NCBI GenBank assembly: GCA_030691385.1
Contig: JAUYEI010000111.1
Span: 1 to 59,663, forward strand
Source: Azonexus sp.
GTDB taxonomy: Bacteria > Pseudomonadota > Gammaproteobacteria > Burkholderiales > Rhodocyclaceae
Reading direction: 5' to 3'
Length of the DNA stretch: 59,663 bases
Below the pieces are notes generated by a model. That model saw only the letters and a program-made list of their open reading frames with translations, was not told where the DNA came from and made no database searches. Positions 17,425 to 30,428 of the stretch are shown piece by piece. The translations under genes and the position numbers were made by a program. Each line of letters begins with the position of its first letter. Position 1 is the first letter of the stretch.

Positions 17425-18302
17425 TTCAACAAGCCGGCGGCCTGCGCTGCCTTTTCGATGCCGTCGTAGTTTTCCTTCTTGGTCGGGATGAACCTGGCGG
17501 CGCGTTGCAGGGCGAGGATTTCCTTGTGTTCCGGGTTGGCCGGGTCGAGCTTGAGGAAGGCGTCGGTCAGCTTCTTGATGATCACCGGGTCAAGATCACC
17601 GCGCACCGTCCAGTTGTAGTCGAAGTACGGCGGCGTCGTCGAGAAGACGCGAACCTTGTCGGTATCGACCTTTTTCGTTTCGACCAGTTTGTCCCAGACC
17701 GAGGCGTTGAGCACGCCGGCTTCGGCCTTGCCGGCGGCGACGAAGGCCACGGTCGCGTCATGCGCGCCGGAGAAGGCGACGTTCCTGAAATCCTTGTCCG
17801 GGTTGAGATTGGCCTGCTGCAGGAAGAAGCGCGGCATCAGGTGGCCGGAGGTCGACGACGGCGAACCGAAGGCGAAGGTCTTACCCTTGAGGTCGGCGAG
17901 GCCCTTGATAGCCGGGTCGGCGGTGATGAATCTGGAGGTGAACTTGGCATCCTCCTCGCGCTGGGCGATAGGAATGGCCGCGCCGTTGGTGCGGATCTTG
18001 GCCTGCACGAAGGTGAAGCCGCCGAGCCAGGCAAGGTCGATCTTTTTGGTGGCCAGCGATTCGACGACGGCCGCGTAGTCGGTCACCGGGGTGAACACGA
18101 CCTTCATGCCGGTCTGCGCCTCGAGGTATTTGCCGAGCGGCGCGAACTTGCGTTGCAACTCGGTCGGCGCTTCGTCGGGAATGGCCGAAACACGCAGGAT
18201 GGCCTGGTCGGCCAGGGCCGGCAGTGGCGCAGAAAGGGATGCGGCAAAAGCGCAGGCGACCGCGCCCTTGAGCGCCACGCGGCGCAGTGGGGAAAAGCTC
18301 AT
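17421..18302 (-). CDS. phnD: Phosphonate-type ABC transporter periplasmic binding protein
   Basis: Substrate-binding protein of the PhnCDE importer, 293 residues. The start [13 protein letters not shown] plus an alanine-rich core ending in PALA gives a Sec signal peptide of about 31 residues. The mature part has the PhnD-type features [59 protein letters not shown] and [16 protein letters not shown]. It is the first gene of the split phnDC...E operon. Confidence 0.9.
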   Translation of the reverse strand: MSFSPLRRVALKGAVACAFAASLSAPLPALADQAILRVSAIPDEAPTELQRKFAPLGKYLEAQTGMKVVFTPVTDYAAVVESLATKKIDLAWLGGFTFVQAKIRTNGAAIPIAQREEDAKFTSRFITADPAIKGLADLKGKTFAFGSPSSTSGHLMPRFFLQQANLNPDKDFRNVAFSGAHDATVAFVAAGKAEAGVLNASVWDKLVETKKVDTDKVRVFSTTPPYFDYNWTVRGDLDPVIIKKLTDAFLKLDPANPEHKEILALQRAARFIPTKKENYDGIEKAAQAAGLLK

Positions 18303-18600
18303 GTTGTACTCCGTTTTGTCCAGCAACCACCACCATGCGGATGTCACGGCAGCTTACAAGGCGCCGAAGCGCCACCCATTCAATGCGGTACGCAGACCGC
18401 AAGCGGCATGATAACCGCTAAACCCCTCAAGCAAATTTGACGCCATGGCGCGCCGACCGATTTGGCGCCACCGACGCGACTGGCCGTCATCAACTTGCGA
18501 CATTCTGTTCAGCGCAGCGGGACAATCTGACCCGCGCACAGCGCCGCCAGCCATGCGAGAATTGGCTGGAACGAACCCATTCCAACAAGCGACCATTCCA
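18303..18600. other. Divergent intergenic region between phnD and the NtrC-type regulator
   Basis: About 300 bases between two divergently read genes. It must carry both promoters, but no convincing sigma-70, sigma-54 or operator sequence was identified by eye. Confidence 0.5.
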
Positions 18601-19959
18601 ATGGATGAGACAAACCCCGGCGCCCCGGCCGCCCCCTGGCAGCAATATTCGGTGCTCATCGTCGACGACGAGCCGGGCATGCAGAGCTTCATGCAGCGGG
18701 CGCTCAGCACGCGCTGCGGCGTTGCCGATTGCGCCGGCAGCGTCGAGCAGGCCCGGCCGATGGTCAGCCGCAGCCATTACGACCTGATCGTCCTCGACAT
18801 CGCCCTGCCCGGCCTGTCCGGCATCGACTGGCTGCACGAGCTGCGCGACGAAGGCTATGTCGGCGACGTCGTGCTGATGACCGCCTACGCCGACCTCGAC
18901 ACCGCCATCGACGCCCTGCGCGCCGGCGCTGCCGACTTCCTGCTCAAGCCCTTCTCGCTGGCCCAGGTGCTCAACGCCATCCAGCGCTGTTTCGAACGTT
19001 CCAGCCTGGCCCGCGAAAACTTCGTGCTGCGCCGCGAAGTGAGCACTAACTCGGCTGACATCGAAGGCGTCATCGGTCAGTCGGAGGCCATGTTCAGAGT
19101 CTGCGAACGCCTCAAGCGCATCGCCCCGACGCCGGCCACCGTGCTGCTCAGCGGTGAATCCGGCACGGGCAAGGAAGTCGCCGCCCGTGCCGTGCACCGC
19201 ATGAGCCCGCGCGCCGGCGGCCCCTTCGTGCCGGTCAATTGCGCGGCGATTTCGGCCGAACTCATCGAGTCCGAGCTGTTCGGCCACGTCAAGGGCGCCT
19301 ACACCGGCGCCGCGCAAAGTCGCGAAGGCCTCTTCTACTACGCCCGTGGCGGCACGCTGTTCCTCGATGAAATCTCCGAACTGCCGCTTGCCGCGCAGGC
19401 CAAGCTGCTCCGCGCGCTCGAGGAAAGGCGCATCCGGCCGGTCGGCTCGGAGCAGGAAATCGCCGTCGACGTGCGCGTCATTGCCGCCACCAACCGCGAC
19501 CTCAAAGCCGAAGTCGCCGCCCAGCGCTTCCGGCCCGACCTCTATTACCGGCTGCAGGTGCTCGAAGTCACCCTGCCGCCACTGCGCGACCGGCCGGAGG
19601 ACATCCCGCTGCTCGTCGACCATTTCATGGCCCTGCTCACCCCCAGCCTCGGCGTGCCGCCGCTCAGCCTCGACCCGCGCACCCTGGCCCGGATGGCCGA
19701 TTACGACTGGCCGGGCAATGTGCGCGAGCTGCGCAATCTGGTCGAACGCTCGCTGATCCTCGGCTGGTTCGACATCGGCAGCGAACCGGAAATCGGCATC
19801 GCGGCCATTTCGAGCAACGCCGAGACCCTCGAAGCCGTGGAAAAGCGCCACATCCTCGCCGTGCTCGCCGCCAGCGACGGCAACAAGTCCGAAGCCAGCC
19901 GCCGACTCGGCATCTCGCGCAAAACCATGGACCGCAAGTGCCAGGCCTGGGGCATGTGA
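18601..19959 (+). CDS. Sigma-54-dependent response regulator (NtrC family)
   Basis: A 452-residue transcription activator with the full NtrC architecture. The receiver domain (18-135) has the phospho-acceptor Asp66 in [10 protein letters not shown]. The AAA+ domain has Walker A GESGTGKE near 185-192 and the sigma-54 contact loop as GAYTGA (232-237). A C-terminal Fis-type helix-turn-helix ends in [21 protein letters not shown]. The ATG at 18601 begins at MDETNPG; the frame upstream has no family similarity. It is co-transcribed with the sensor kinase, whose start overlaps its stop. The target genes are unknown, and it is a possible but unproven reader of the palindromes before fdnG. Confidence 0.92.
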   Translation: MDETNPGAPAAPWQQYSVLIVDDEPGMQSFMQRALSTRCGVADCAGSVEQARPMVSRSHYDLIVLDIALPGLSGIDWLHELRDEGYVGDVVLMTAYADLDTAIDALRAGAADFLLKPFSLAQVLNAIQRCFERSSLARENFVLRREVSTNSADIEGVIGQSEAMFRVCERLKRIAPTPATVLLSGESGTGKEVAARAVHRMSPRAGGPFVPVNCAAISAELIESELFGHVKGAYTGAAQSREGLFYYARGGTLFLDEISELPLAAQAKLLRALEERRIRPVGSEQEIAVDVRVIAATNRDLKAEVAAQRFRPDLYYRLQVLEVTLPPLRDRPEDIPLLVDHFMALLTPSLGVPPLSLDPRTLARMADYDWPGNVRELRNLVERSLILGWFDIGSEPEIGIAAISSNAETLEAVEKRHILAVLAASDGNKSEASRRLGISRKTMDRKCQAWGM

Positions 19960-21959
19960 CCCCCCCGGAGACCCCGCCGATCCGGCGCTCGATCCGCGCC
20001 CGGCTCCTGCTGCTGGCGCTGATCCCGCTCGGCACCGTGCTGCCACTGACGATGGCCGCGCTGGCCTACTGGGGCGGCGACTATCTCGACCGTCTGCTGG
20101 TCACCAAGGTGCGCTCCGACCTCGCCGTCGCCCACGGCTATTTCGAACGGGTGACCGATGGCGTCGGCCGCTCGGTGGCCAGCCTGGCCGCTTCCGAACG
20201 GCTGGCGCGCACCCTGCGCAAGGCGCGCGGCCAGCCGGAACGGGTCGTCGCCAGCCTGCTCGACTCGACCCAGCTCGAATACAAACTTGATTTTTTGCAC
20301 TTTTTTGACGTTGACCGTAGCAAACAGGATGCCGCCACCTGGTCGGTGATCGCCGCAGCGCTCGAAGGCAAGGCGAGCACCGAAACGGAAGTGTTCTCCG
20401 CTCCGCAGCTATTCAGCATCAGCCCCGAACTGGCCGCCCGCGCCCGGACGACTATCGTCGCCACGCCGAATGCCCGGCCCGACCCGCGCGAGGCGGAAAC
20501 GCGCGGCCTGGTCATCCACTCGGCCGCCCCGGTGCACGATGCCGAGGGCCGGCTGATCGGCGTCCTGACCGGCGGCGTGCTGCTCAACAAGAATCTCGAT
20601 TTCATCGACCGCCTCAACGCCATCGTGTACCCCGAAGGCGCCCTGCCCTTCGGCAGCGCCGGCACGGCCACGCTGTTCCTCGGCGACGTGCGCGTCGCCA
20701 CCAACGTCCGGCTGTTCGGCGACACCCGGGCTATCGGCACCCGCGTTTCACAGGCCGTCTACGACACCGTGCTCGGCGCCGGCCAGACCTGGCTCGATCG
20801 CGCCTTCGTCGTCAGCGACTGGTACGTCTCGGCCTACGAACCGCTGCTCGACAGCCGGCAGCAACGGATCGGCATGCTCTATGTCGGCTTCCTCGAAGGC
20901 CCCTTCGTCGATGCCCGCAAACAGGCCTTCGTCGTCGTCATCGTGCTCTTCGCGCTGGCCATGCTGATCGCCGGCGTCTTCGCCGTGCTCTGGGCGCGCC
21001 GCGTTTTCAAGCCGATCGAGCGCATGCACGCCACCATGCATGCCATCGAAAACGGCCAGGACGAAGCCCGCGTCGGCGCGGTGACCAGCCAGGATGAACT
21101 CGGCGTCGTCGCCGCCCACTTCGACCGCATGCTCGACCGCCTGCAGGCCCAGGCCACCTCGCTCAAGCGCTGGGGTGCCTCGCTCGACGCCAAGGTCGCA
21201 GAACGCACGGCCGAACTGGAACAGGCCGTGGCCGACCTCAAGGCCGCCCAGTCGCAACTGGTCATGAACGAAAAACTCGCCGCCATCGGCCAGCTGACAG
21301 CCGGCATCGCGCACGAGATCAACAACCCGATCGCCGTCATCCAGGGCAACCTCGACGTCCTGCGCGACCTGCTCGGCCCGCAAGCCGAACCCGTCGCGCC
21401 CGAGATCAAACTGATCCACGAACAGGTCCAGCGCATCCGGCTGATCGTCGCCAAGCTGCTGCAATTCGCCCGGCCGCAGGATTACGTCGGCTATCTCGAA
21501 CCGACCGACCCGGGACAGCTCATCCAGGACAGCCTGCTCCTCGTCCGCCACCTGTTGAAGACCGGCAATATCGCCATCGAACAGCATGTCGATTCGAGCC
21601 GGCAGATCATCTGCAACAAGAACGAGCTGCAGCAGGTGGTCATCAACTTGCTGGTCAATGCCATCCAGGCCATGCCCGACGGCGGCGTGCTGAGAATCGC
21701 CGTCGAGGACTGGGACGAGGCCGACATGCCGGTCGGCATCCAGCTCTATGTCGAGGATTCCGGGCCGGGCATCAGCAAGGCCGACCTCGAACACCTGTTC
21801 GAACCCTTCTTCACGGCCAAGAAACCGGGCGGCAACGGCCTCGGCCTGTGGGTCAGCAAGAACCTGATCGAACGCTACGTCGGCCACCTGACGGCGACCA
21901 GCGCCCCGGGTGCCGGCGCCCGCTTTACCGTCTGGCTGCGCTGCGAACCACTGGCATAA
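19956..21959 (+). CDS. Membrane sensor histidine kinase with single-Cache-type periplasmic domain
   Basis: Partner kinase of the preceding response regulator, 667 residues from the GTG at 19956 that overlaps the upstream stop (GTGA); a GTG at 19938 is also possible. Order of parts: first membrane helix (~15-40), a Cache_3-like sensor domain (~45-315), second helix (~325-345), HAMP, coiled coil, HisKA with the acceptor His in TAGIAHEINNPI (~450), and HATPase_c (DSGPGIS, GNGLGLW). A family-1 repeat at 20284-20322 encodes YKLDFLHFFDVDRSK within the Cache domain, just where related proteins have a strand and turn (LDFLxVxDxxG). Confidence 0.9.
   Translation: MTPPETPPIRRSIRARLLLLALIPLGTVLPLTMAALAYWGGDYLDRLLVTKVRSDLAVAHGYFERVTDGVGRSVASLAASERLARTLRKARGQPERVVASLLDSTQLEYKLDFLHFFDVDRSKQDAATWSVIAAALEGKASTETEVFSAPQLFSISPELAARARTTIVATPNARPDPREAETRGLVIHSAAPVHDAEGRLIGVLTGGVLLNKNLDFIDRLNAIVYPEGALPFGSAGTATLFLGDVRVATNVRLFGDTRAIGTRVSQAVYDTVLGAGQTWLDRAFVVSDWYVSAYEPLLDSRQQRIGMLYVGFLEGPFVDARKQAFVVVIVLFALAMLIAGVFAVLWARRVFKPIERMHATMHAIENGQDEARVGAVTSQDELGVVAAHFDRMLDRLQAQATSLKRWGASLDAKVAERTAELEQAVADLKAAQSQLVMNEKLAAIGQLTAGIAHEINNPIAVIQGNLDVLRDLLGPQAEPVAPEIKLIHEQVQRIRLIVAKLLQFARPQDYVGYLEPTDPGQLIQDSLLLVRHLLKTGNIAIEQHVDSSRQIICNKNELQQVVINLLVNAIQAMPDGGVLRIAVEDWDEADMPVGIQLYVEDSGPGISKADLEHLFEPFFTAKKPGGNGLGLWVSKNLIERYVGHLTATSAPGAGARFTVWLRCEPLA
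20284..20322 (-). repeat. Dispersed repeat, family 1, copy E (inside sensor kinase)
   Basis: Minus-strand copy GCTACGGTCAACGTCAAA then AAAGTGCAAAAAATCAAG. It is more diverged in the second half but the first 12 bases are perfect. It stays in frame, reading VDRS on the coding strand like copies G and K. Confidence 0.65.
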
Positions 21960-22060
21960 GCCGTGCCGCCTGCAACCCGATGGGCCCTAGGGTAATCCAG
22001 AGGGGGATATTTACAACGCCGAAGCTCGATGAGACATTCGAGAAAATTGCGGATTTCACC

Positions 22061-23620
22061 ATGTCTCGCCCACGTTTTCGCCCCACACTTCTCATTCTGC
22101 TGGCCGCCTGGCTGGGCACCATCGCCATCGTCACGCACACGCTGATGTCGGCGGAAATCAACCGCTGGGAGGCGAAATTCGACGTCGATGCCAGGCTTCT
22201 GGTCAGCGACGTCAAACACAAGCTCGATACCAATGAAGCCGTGCTGGCCGGGTTTTCGGCGTTTCTGCAAGCGGTGGACCGCAGCGATACCGACGCGACC
22301 ATGCGTTACGCCGCCTCGGCCGCCTCCGCCTATCCCCACATTTACATGATCGAAGTCGCCCGCAAGCTCGACATCGCCGACGAAGCGGCCTTTCAGGCCT
22401 CGCTGCGCAAAATCTGGCGGACCGATTTCTCGATCAAGGATTTCGCCGAAATCACCGGGCGAACGTTTCAGGAAGACCCCCGGAAGAGCGTGACCTGGCC
22501 CATCCTCTTCATGTATCCGGCGCTGCCCGAAGCCCGGGCGATTTACGGCGTGCGCCTCGAAACAGTCGACTATTTGTCACGGACGGTGGCCCTTGCCCAG
22601 CGCAACATCAAGCCGGTCGTCTCCCCGGTGTTCAGCATGTACGAAGGCGGCGGCGCCTACATCCTGCTCCAGGAAGTAAATCGCCCCGCCGGCAAGGCGC
22701 CGTCCGAGCTCAATTTCTTCGGCGACACGATGATGGCCATGCTGCTCATCAAAACCCAGGCCCTGATTCCGGCCAGAAGCAGGGAGGCCGAATACGCCAG
22801 GATCAGCGTTTCGGCCTCCGTCGTTTCACCAGGCAATCCCGAGACCCTGCTCTTCGAGCAAAATGCGCCCGAAGCAGGAGGCCTCGAACGCCTGGTTCTG
22901 CCGCGTTTCACCCGGCAACTGAACATCGACAATTCGGCGCAGCCGACGCAGATCCGCTTTACGCGCCAGTTGCTGTGGGGCGATTTTCTGCAGCCCGAGA
23001 AACTCATGATCCTGCTGCTGCTCGGTGGCGCCCTGCTCGTCGTTCCCTGGGTCACCATCCGCCACTACCTGAGCCTTGACCGCGCCGAGGTCGAGCAGGA
23101 ACGCTCGGCCTACCTGGCCACACATGACCTGCTGACCAGCCTGCCCAACCGTTTTCTGTTCGCCGATCGATTCGAGCACGCCTTGCGCAACTGGCAACGC
23201 AACGGCCAGTCGTTCGCCTTGATGCTGGCCGATCTCGATCATTTCAAGGAAATCAACGACCGGCACGGCCACGATGTCGGCGATCAGGTGCTGGTCGCCT
23301 GCGCCAACCGGATGGCCGGGGAACTCCGTAGTTGCGACACGGTGGCGCGCCATGGCGGGGACGAATTCGTCATCCTGCTGGCCAACGTGCAGCACCCGGA
23401 AGATGCCGAAAATGTCGGCAAGAAAGTGCTGGCCGCCGTTTCAGAGCCCATCGAAACAACAGCCGGCGTGGTCCGGCTATCGTGCAGCATCGGCATCGCG
23501 ATTTGCCCGACACACGGCATCAATCTCGACGTGCTGCGCAAGGCAGCGGACATCGCCATGTACGAGGGAAAGGATCACGGGCGCAGCGCCGTGTCCGTCT
23601 TTACTGGCAAGGCGACCTGA
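22061..23620 (+). CDS. CHASE-domain diguanylate cyclase
   Basis: Membrane protein of 519 residues making cyclic di-GMP from GTP. A first membrane helix (10-28) is followed by a periplasmic CHASE-type sensor domain (~40-290, with the YPHIYMIEVARK and WPILFMYPALPE segments), a second helix (~315-335) and a GGDEF domain. The active-site motif is HGGDEF. RSCD ends five residues before GGDEF and fits the RxxD inhibitory site, so product inhibition is expected. The ATG at 22061 starts right before the first helix; an in-frame ATG at 21980 is less likely. It is in the same direction as the kinase gene but 100 bases away. Confidence 0.9.
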   Translation: MSRPRFRPTLLILLAAWLGTIAIVTHTLMSAEINRWEAKFDVDARLLVSDVKHKLDTNEAVLAGFSAFLQAVDRSDTDATMRYAASAASAYPHIYMIEVARKLDIADEAAFQASLRKIWRTDFSIKDFAEITGRTFQEDPRKSVTWPILFMYPALPEARAIYGVRLETVDYLSRTVALAQRNIKPVVSPVFSMYEGGGAYILLQEVNRPAGKAPSELNFFGDTMMAMLLIKTQALIPARSREAEYARISVSASVVSPGNPETLLFEQNAPEAGGLERLVLPRFTRQLNIDNSAQPTQIRFTRQLLWGDFLQPEKLMILLLLGGALLVVPWVTIRHYLSLDRAEVEQERSAYLATHDLLTSLPNRFLFADRFEHALRNWQRNGQSFALMLADLDHFKEINDRHGHDVGDQVLVACANRMAGELRSCDTVARHGGDEFVILLANVQHPEDAENVGKKVLAAVSEPIETTAGVVRLSCSIGIAICPTHGINLDVLRKAADIAMYEGKDHGRSAVSVFTGKAT

Positions 23621-23716
23621 GTTGCCAGGCCGATGGCCGCCCCGTGATGCGGGCCTTTTCCACTAAATCAGTCGCTTAACTTGGCATCCGGCGACATGGC
23701 CGGTAAACTGCGGCCT

Positions 23717-23795
23717 CTGCCGAGGAGCGCTGCGACCCTTTTCATGTTTTTGTGAATTCCGGGGCCAGGCTCGGCAATGTTCAACGGCGCTCGCA
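23717..23795 (+). ncRNA. S-adenosylhomocysteine (SAH) riboswitch in the metH leader
   Basis: The leader of metH holds the hallmark CCGAGGAGCGCTGCGACC at 23720-23737. CCGAG (23720-23724) pairs with CTCGG (23770-23774) for the basal stem. GAGCGC (23725-23730) pairs with GCGCTC (23787-23792) as the pseudoknot arm. This matches the SAH riboswitch, which turns on SAH/methionine recycling genes when SAH builds up. The variable hairpin arm is 23734-23768. Confidence 0.88.
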
Positions 23796-23843
23796 AACCT
23801 TACTCCCAAGCCGGTTTGCGACGCCGTTTGTCTTTTGCGGCGT
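23792..23843 (+). promoter_or_regulatory. Hairpins after the SAH riboswitch aptamer (expression platform)
   Basis: CGCAAACC (23792-23799) pairs perfectly with GGTTTGCG (23813-23820), and ACGCCG (23821-23826) with CGGCGT (23838-23843). The first hairpin shares its opening base with the aptamer pseudoknot arm, so the folds compete at that point. No clear U-tract follows, so control may act on translation rather than by simple termination. Confidence 0.5.
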
Positions 23844-23875
23844 CCCTGGTGTTATTTGCTTTGCCGAGGTGATCC

Positions 23876-27538
<3,663 letters not shown>

Positions 27539-27541
27539 TTC

Positions 27542-29275
27542 TCAAACGGACGGGGCCTGGTTATCGGCGTCGTCCGCCTTGAAACAATAGGCCTCGGCTT
27601 CGTAGAACTGCCAGCGGCTATCGCCCACCAGCTCCAGCACCTGCTGGTGGTACTGGAGGATGGCCGGACGATGGGCGACGCTGATCAGCGTCGTGTTCAT
27701 CTGCTGCAGTTGCTGGTAGAGCGCCGTCTCGTTGGCGCTGTCCAGCGCGCTGGTCGCTTCGTCGAGAATGGCGAAGCGGGGCTTGCTGAGCAGGATGCGG
27801 GCAAAGGCCAGGCGCTGCTGCTCGCCGACCGACAGCACTTTCTGCCAGTCCATCTCGGTATCGAGCCCGCCAAAACGGTTGGCCAGATCGGGCAGGTTCA
27901 CTTTTTCCAGCACCTTGAGCAGTTGGGCGTCGGGAAACGAGCGCCCCTTGTGCGGGTAGAGTAGCTGGCTGCGCAGGGTGCCGAGCAGCATATAGGGCTG
28001 CTGCGGCAGGAACAGGATGTCGTTGGGTTGCGGCCGAAAAATGGTGCCGCTGCCGGCGTACCAGATGCCGGCAATGGCACGCAGCAGCGAGCTCTTGCCG
28101 CTGCCACTCGGGCCGACGATCATCAGGTTTTGACCGGGCCGGATGTCCATCGACAGATTCTGGATCAGCGTTCGCTCGTAGTTCGGCGTCTGCAGGGTGA
28201 CGTTGTCGAGGCTCAGGTGCGGTGCATCGACCGACAGGATGGTGCTGGCGTTGCCGACATGCCCGGACGGATGACCGGGAAGGAAACGAGCCAGGGCATC
28301 GAGCCGGTCGACGCCGGCGGCAAAGCGGCTCAGGCTCTCGAAATTTTCGACGATCAGCGAGAAGGCGGCGAGCACGGCAGCAAAGGCGCCGGCCGCCTGG
28401 ATCGCCCGGCCGACTTCAAGCTCGCCCGAAAGCACCCGGGAGGCGATGATGGCACTGGGCAGGACGATGGTCGCCAGGCCGTAGGCGTGCTGGAAGAAAT
28501 TGAGCCCGAGCTGGGTGCGGATCAGGCGCTTGAAGTTCTTGAAGGCGGCGGCGAAACGCTGCCTGACCTGTTGCAGTTCCTGCCCTTCACCGCGGTACAG
28601 GGCAATCGATTCGGCGTTCTCGCGGATGCGCACGAGGCTGAAACGGAAATCCGCCTCGCGGCGTAGCTGGTGAAAATTGAGGTTCATGAGCCGGTTGCCG
28701 AAGACGAAAATGGTGATCAAGGTGCCGGCGCTGGCGTAGAAAATCAGGAAATAGACCAGCTCCCGCGAAATCGACCAGAGCACGGTGCTGAAAGCGACCA
28801 GTTGCAGCACCGAGCCGATGAAAATGAGCAGGAAATAGAGCGAGCGCTGGGTGAAGGTGTTGATGTCTTCGGCGACGCGCTGATCGGGATTGTCGATGCC
28901 GGCATTGGCATTCAGTTCGTAGAAATGCCGGTGGCTGAAATAGCTGTCGAGAAAACGGTGGGTCAGCCAGCGCCGCCAGTGGATACCCAGGGTGTCGCGG
29001 ACGAAATAATAGAGGGCGTAGATCGGTACGGCGGCGATCAGCAGCCACAGACAAAACTTGATCGACGTCCAGAAGCGCTCCTCGTCGCGCGCCGCCAGCG
29101 CGGAGGTGAACTCCCCGGTCTGCTCGTTGAAGAGCACGGCAAAACGGGTCTGGCCGAGCAGCAGCAGAACGAGCAGGGTGAGCAATCCCCAGGCCTTGAA
29201 CTTTTCGTCCAGACGCCAATAAGGCGAGGCTATGGCCCAGAATCGCTGCCAGAGATGCCGGTCAGGAGGCTTCAT
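27542..29275 (-). CDS. SbmA/BacA/YddA-type ABC transporter (membrane and ATPase domains fused)
   Basis: A 577-residue inner-membrane protein of the COG4178 class, which includes importers of peptides and vitamin B12 (Rv1819c) as well as YddA of unknown substrate. The N-terminal ~320 residues contain about six membrane helices with the family segments FNEQTGEFTSALAARDEERFW and NPDQRVAEDINTF. The C-terminal ATPase has Walker A GPSGSGKSS, the signature LSVGEQQRLAFARI and Walker B FAILDEATSALD. The ATG at 29275 begins at MKPPDRHLW; a longer frame lacks similarity. It converges with metH, with only three bases between stop codons. A link to cobalamin supply is a guess from this context. Confidence 0.85.
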   Translation of the reverse strand: MKPPDRHLWQRFWAIASPYWRLDEKFKAWGLLTLLVLLLLGQTRFAVLFNEQTGEFTSALAARDEERFWTSIKFCLWLLIAAVPIYALYYFVRDTLGIHWRRWLTHRFLDSYFSHRHFYELNANAGIDNPDQRVAEDINTFTQRSLYFLLIFIGSVLQLVAFSTVLWSISRELVYFLIFYASAGTLITIFVFGNRLMNLNFHQLRREADFRFSLVRIRENAESIALYRGEGQELQQVRQRFAAAFKNFKRLIRTQLGLNFFQHAYGLATIVLPSAIIASRVLSGELEVGRAIQAAGAFAAVLAAFSLIVENFESLSRFAAGVDRLDALARFLPGHPSGHVGNASTILSVDAPHLSLDNVTLQTPNYERTLIQNLSMDIRPGQNLMIVGPSGSGKSSLLRAIAGIWYAGSGTIFRPQPNDILFLPQQPYMLLGTLRSQLLYPHKGRSFPDAQLLKVLEKVNLPDLANRFGGLDTEMDWQKVLSVGEQQRLAFARILLSKPRFAILDEATSALDSANETALYQQLQQMNTTLISVAHRPAILQYHQQVLELVGDSRWQFYEAEAYCFKADDADNQAPSV

Positions 29276-29414
29276 TGTTTGCTCGCCGTGGTCCGTCCAG
29301 ATAGGCCGGAAATCGGCCCTCGCCTGTTGATCCCGTTTTACTCTCAGGATCATGTCCGGGTCAAGCCGGCAAGCAAACGCCAAACAAGGCTCGAAATCGA
29401 CGAAAATCCCGCCC

Positions 29415-30428
29415 ATGAATTCCGCCCACAACGTCGACCTGACCCCCTTCAACACCCTGGCCTTACCGGGCAAGGCGGCCGCCTACCGAAAAATCACCGC
29501 CCCCGAACAACTGGCGGCGCCCGAACTGGCGGGCCAGACCCGCTTCATCCTCGGCGGCGGCAGCAATCTCGTGCTGACCGGCGATTTCGCCGGCCTCGTC
29601 CTGCACATGGCGATTCCCGGCAAGCGGCTGGTCAAGGAAGACGGCGAGGCTTTCTACATCGAAGCCGGGGCCGGCGAGAACTGGCATGACTTCGTGCAAT
29701 GGACCTTGCAGCAGGGCTGGCCCGGGCTGGAAAACCTGAGCCTGATTCCCGGCACGGTGGGTGCCGCACCGATCCAGAATATCGGCGCTTACGGGCTGGA
29801 GGTCGGCGAGTGCTTCCATTCATTGACGGCTTGGGATTTTCAAAAACAGGCATTTTTTCCGGTTGACCGTAGCAATTGCCGTTTCGGCTACCGCGACAGC
29901 GTTTTCAAGCAGGAAGGCTGGCATTTGACCGGACGCATGGCGATCACCTCGGTCGTTTTCCGGCTGCCCAAGGCGTGGGCGCCCAACCTGCGTTACGCCG
30001 ACGTCAATCAGGAGCTGGCGGCGCAAAAGATCACCACGCCGACGGCGCAGAATGTCGCCAAGGCCATCACCGCTGTCCGCCAGCGCAAGTTGCCGGACCC
30101 GGCGATCATCCCGAACACGGGCAGTTTTTTCCACAATCCGGTCGTCGATGCGGCCCAGGCCGAGGCACTGGCGACCGATTACCCCGCCCTGCCGCGCTAT
30201 GCGCAGCCGGATGGGCGGGTCAAGCTGGCGGCCGGCTGGCTCATCGAGCAAGCCGGCTGGAAAGGAAAGAATCTCGGCCCGGTCGGCATGTATGAAAAGC
30301 AGGCGCTGGTGCTGGTCAATCGCGGCGGGGCGACGGGTGAGGACGTCAAGCGCACGATGGCGGCGGTGCAGGCCGATGTGCAGGCCAGGTTCGGCGTGGC
30401 CCTTACTCCCGAGCCGATTTTCCTGTAA
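29415..30428 (+). CDS. murB: UDP-N-acetylenolpyruvoylglucosamine reductase
   Basis: Flavoenzyme of cytoplasmic peptidoglycan precursor synthesis, reducing UDP-GlcNAc-enolpyruvate to UDP-MurNAc with NADPH; 337 residues. FAD-binding motifs are [10 protein letters not shown] (~53-62) and [20 protein letters not shown] (~108-127). [11 protein letters not shown] (~153-163) and the NTGSFFHNP stretch with the catalytic Ser (~235) are present. The ATG at 29415 follows a frame with no similarity. A family-1 repeat (29834-29873) encodes [13 protein letters not shown] immediately before the conserved CRFGYRDS, replacing the turn that links two strands in E. coli MurB. The 3' end overlaps the convergent amidase gene by 26 bases. 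Confidence 0.95.
   Translation: MNSAHNVDLTPFNTLALPGKAAAYRKITAPEQLAAPELAGQTRFILGGGSNLVLTGDFAGLVLHMAIPGKRLVKEDGEAFYIEAGAGENWHDFVQWTLQQGWPGLENLSLIPGTVGAAPIQNIGAYGLEVGECFHSLTAWDFQKQAFFPVDRSNCRFGYRDSVFKQEGWHLTGRMAITSVVFRLPKAWAPNLRYADVNQELAAQKITTPTAQNVAKAITAVRQRKLPDPAIIPNTGSFFHNPVVDAAQAEALATDYPALPRYAQPDGRVKLAAGWLIEQAGWKGKNLGPVGMYEKQALVLVNRGGATGEDVKRTMAAVQADVQARFGVALTPEPIFL
29834..29873 (-). repeat. Dispersed repeat, family 1, copy G (inside murB)
   Basis: Minus-strand copy GCTACGGTCAACCGGAAA, then AAATGCCTG and a T-rich end. Eighteen bases at the start are perfect; the second half differs. It is in frame in murB. Confidence 0.85.

Noticed and set aside
23630..23662. Terminator after the GGDEF gene (GGCCGC...GCGGGCC followed by TTTT)
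   Set aside because: The stem needs a bulge and the T-run is short; not convincing enough to annotate.
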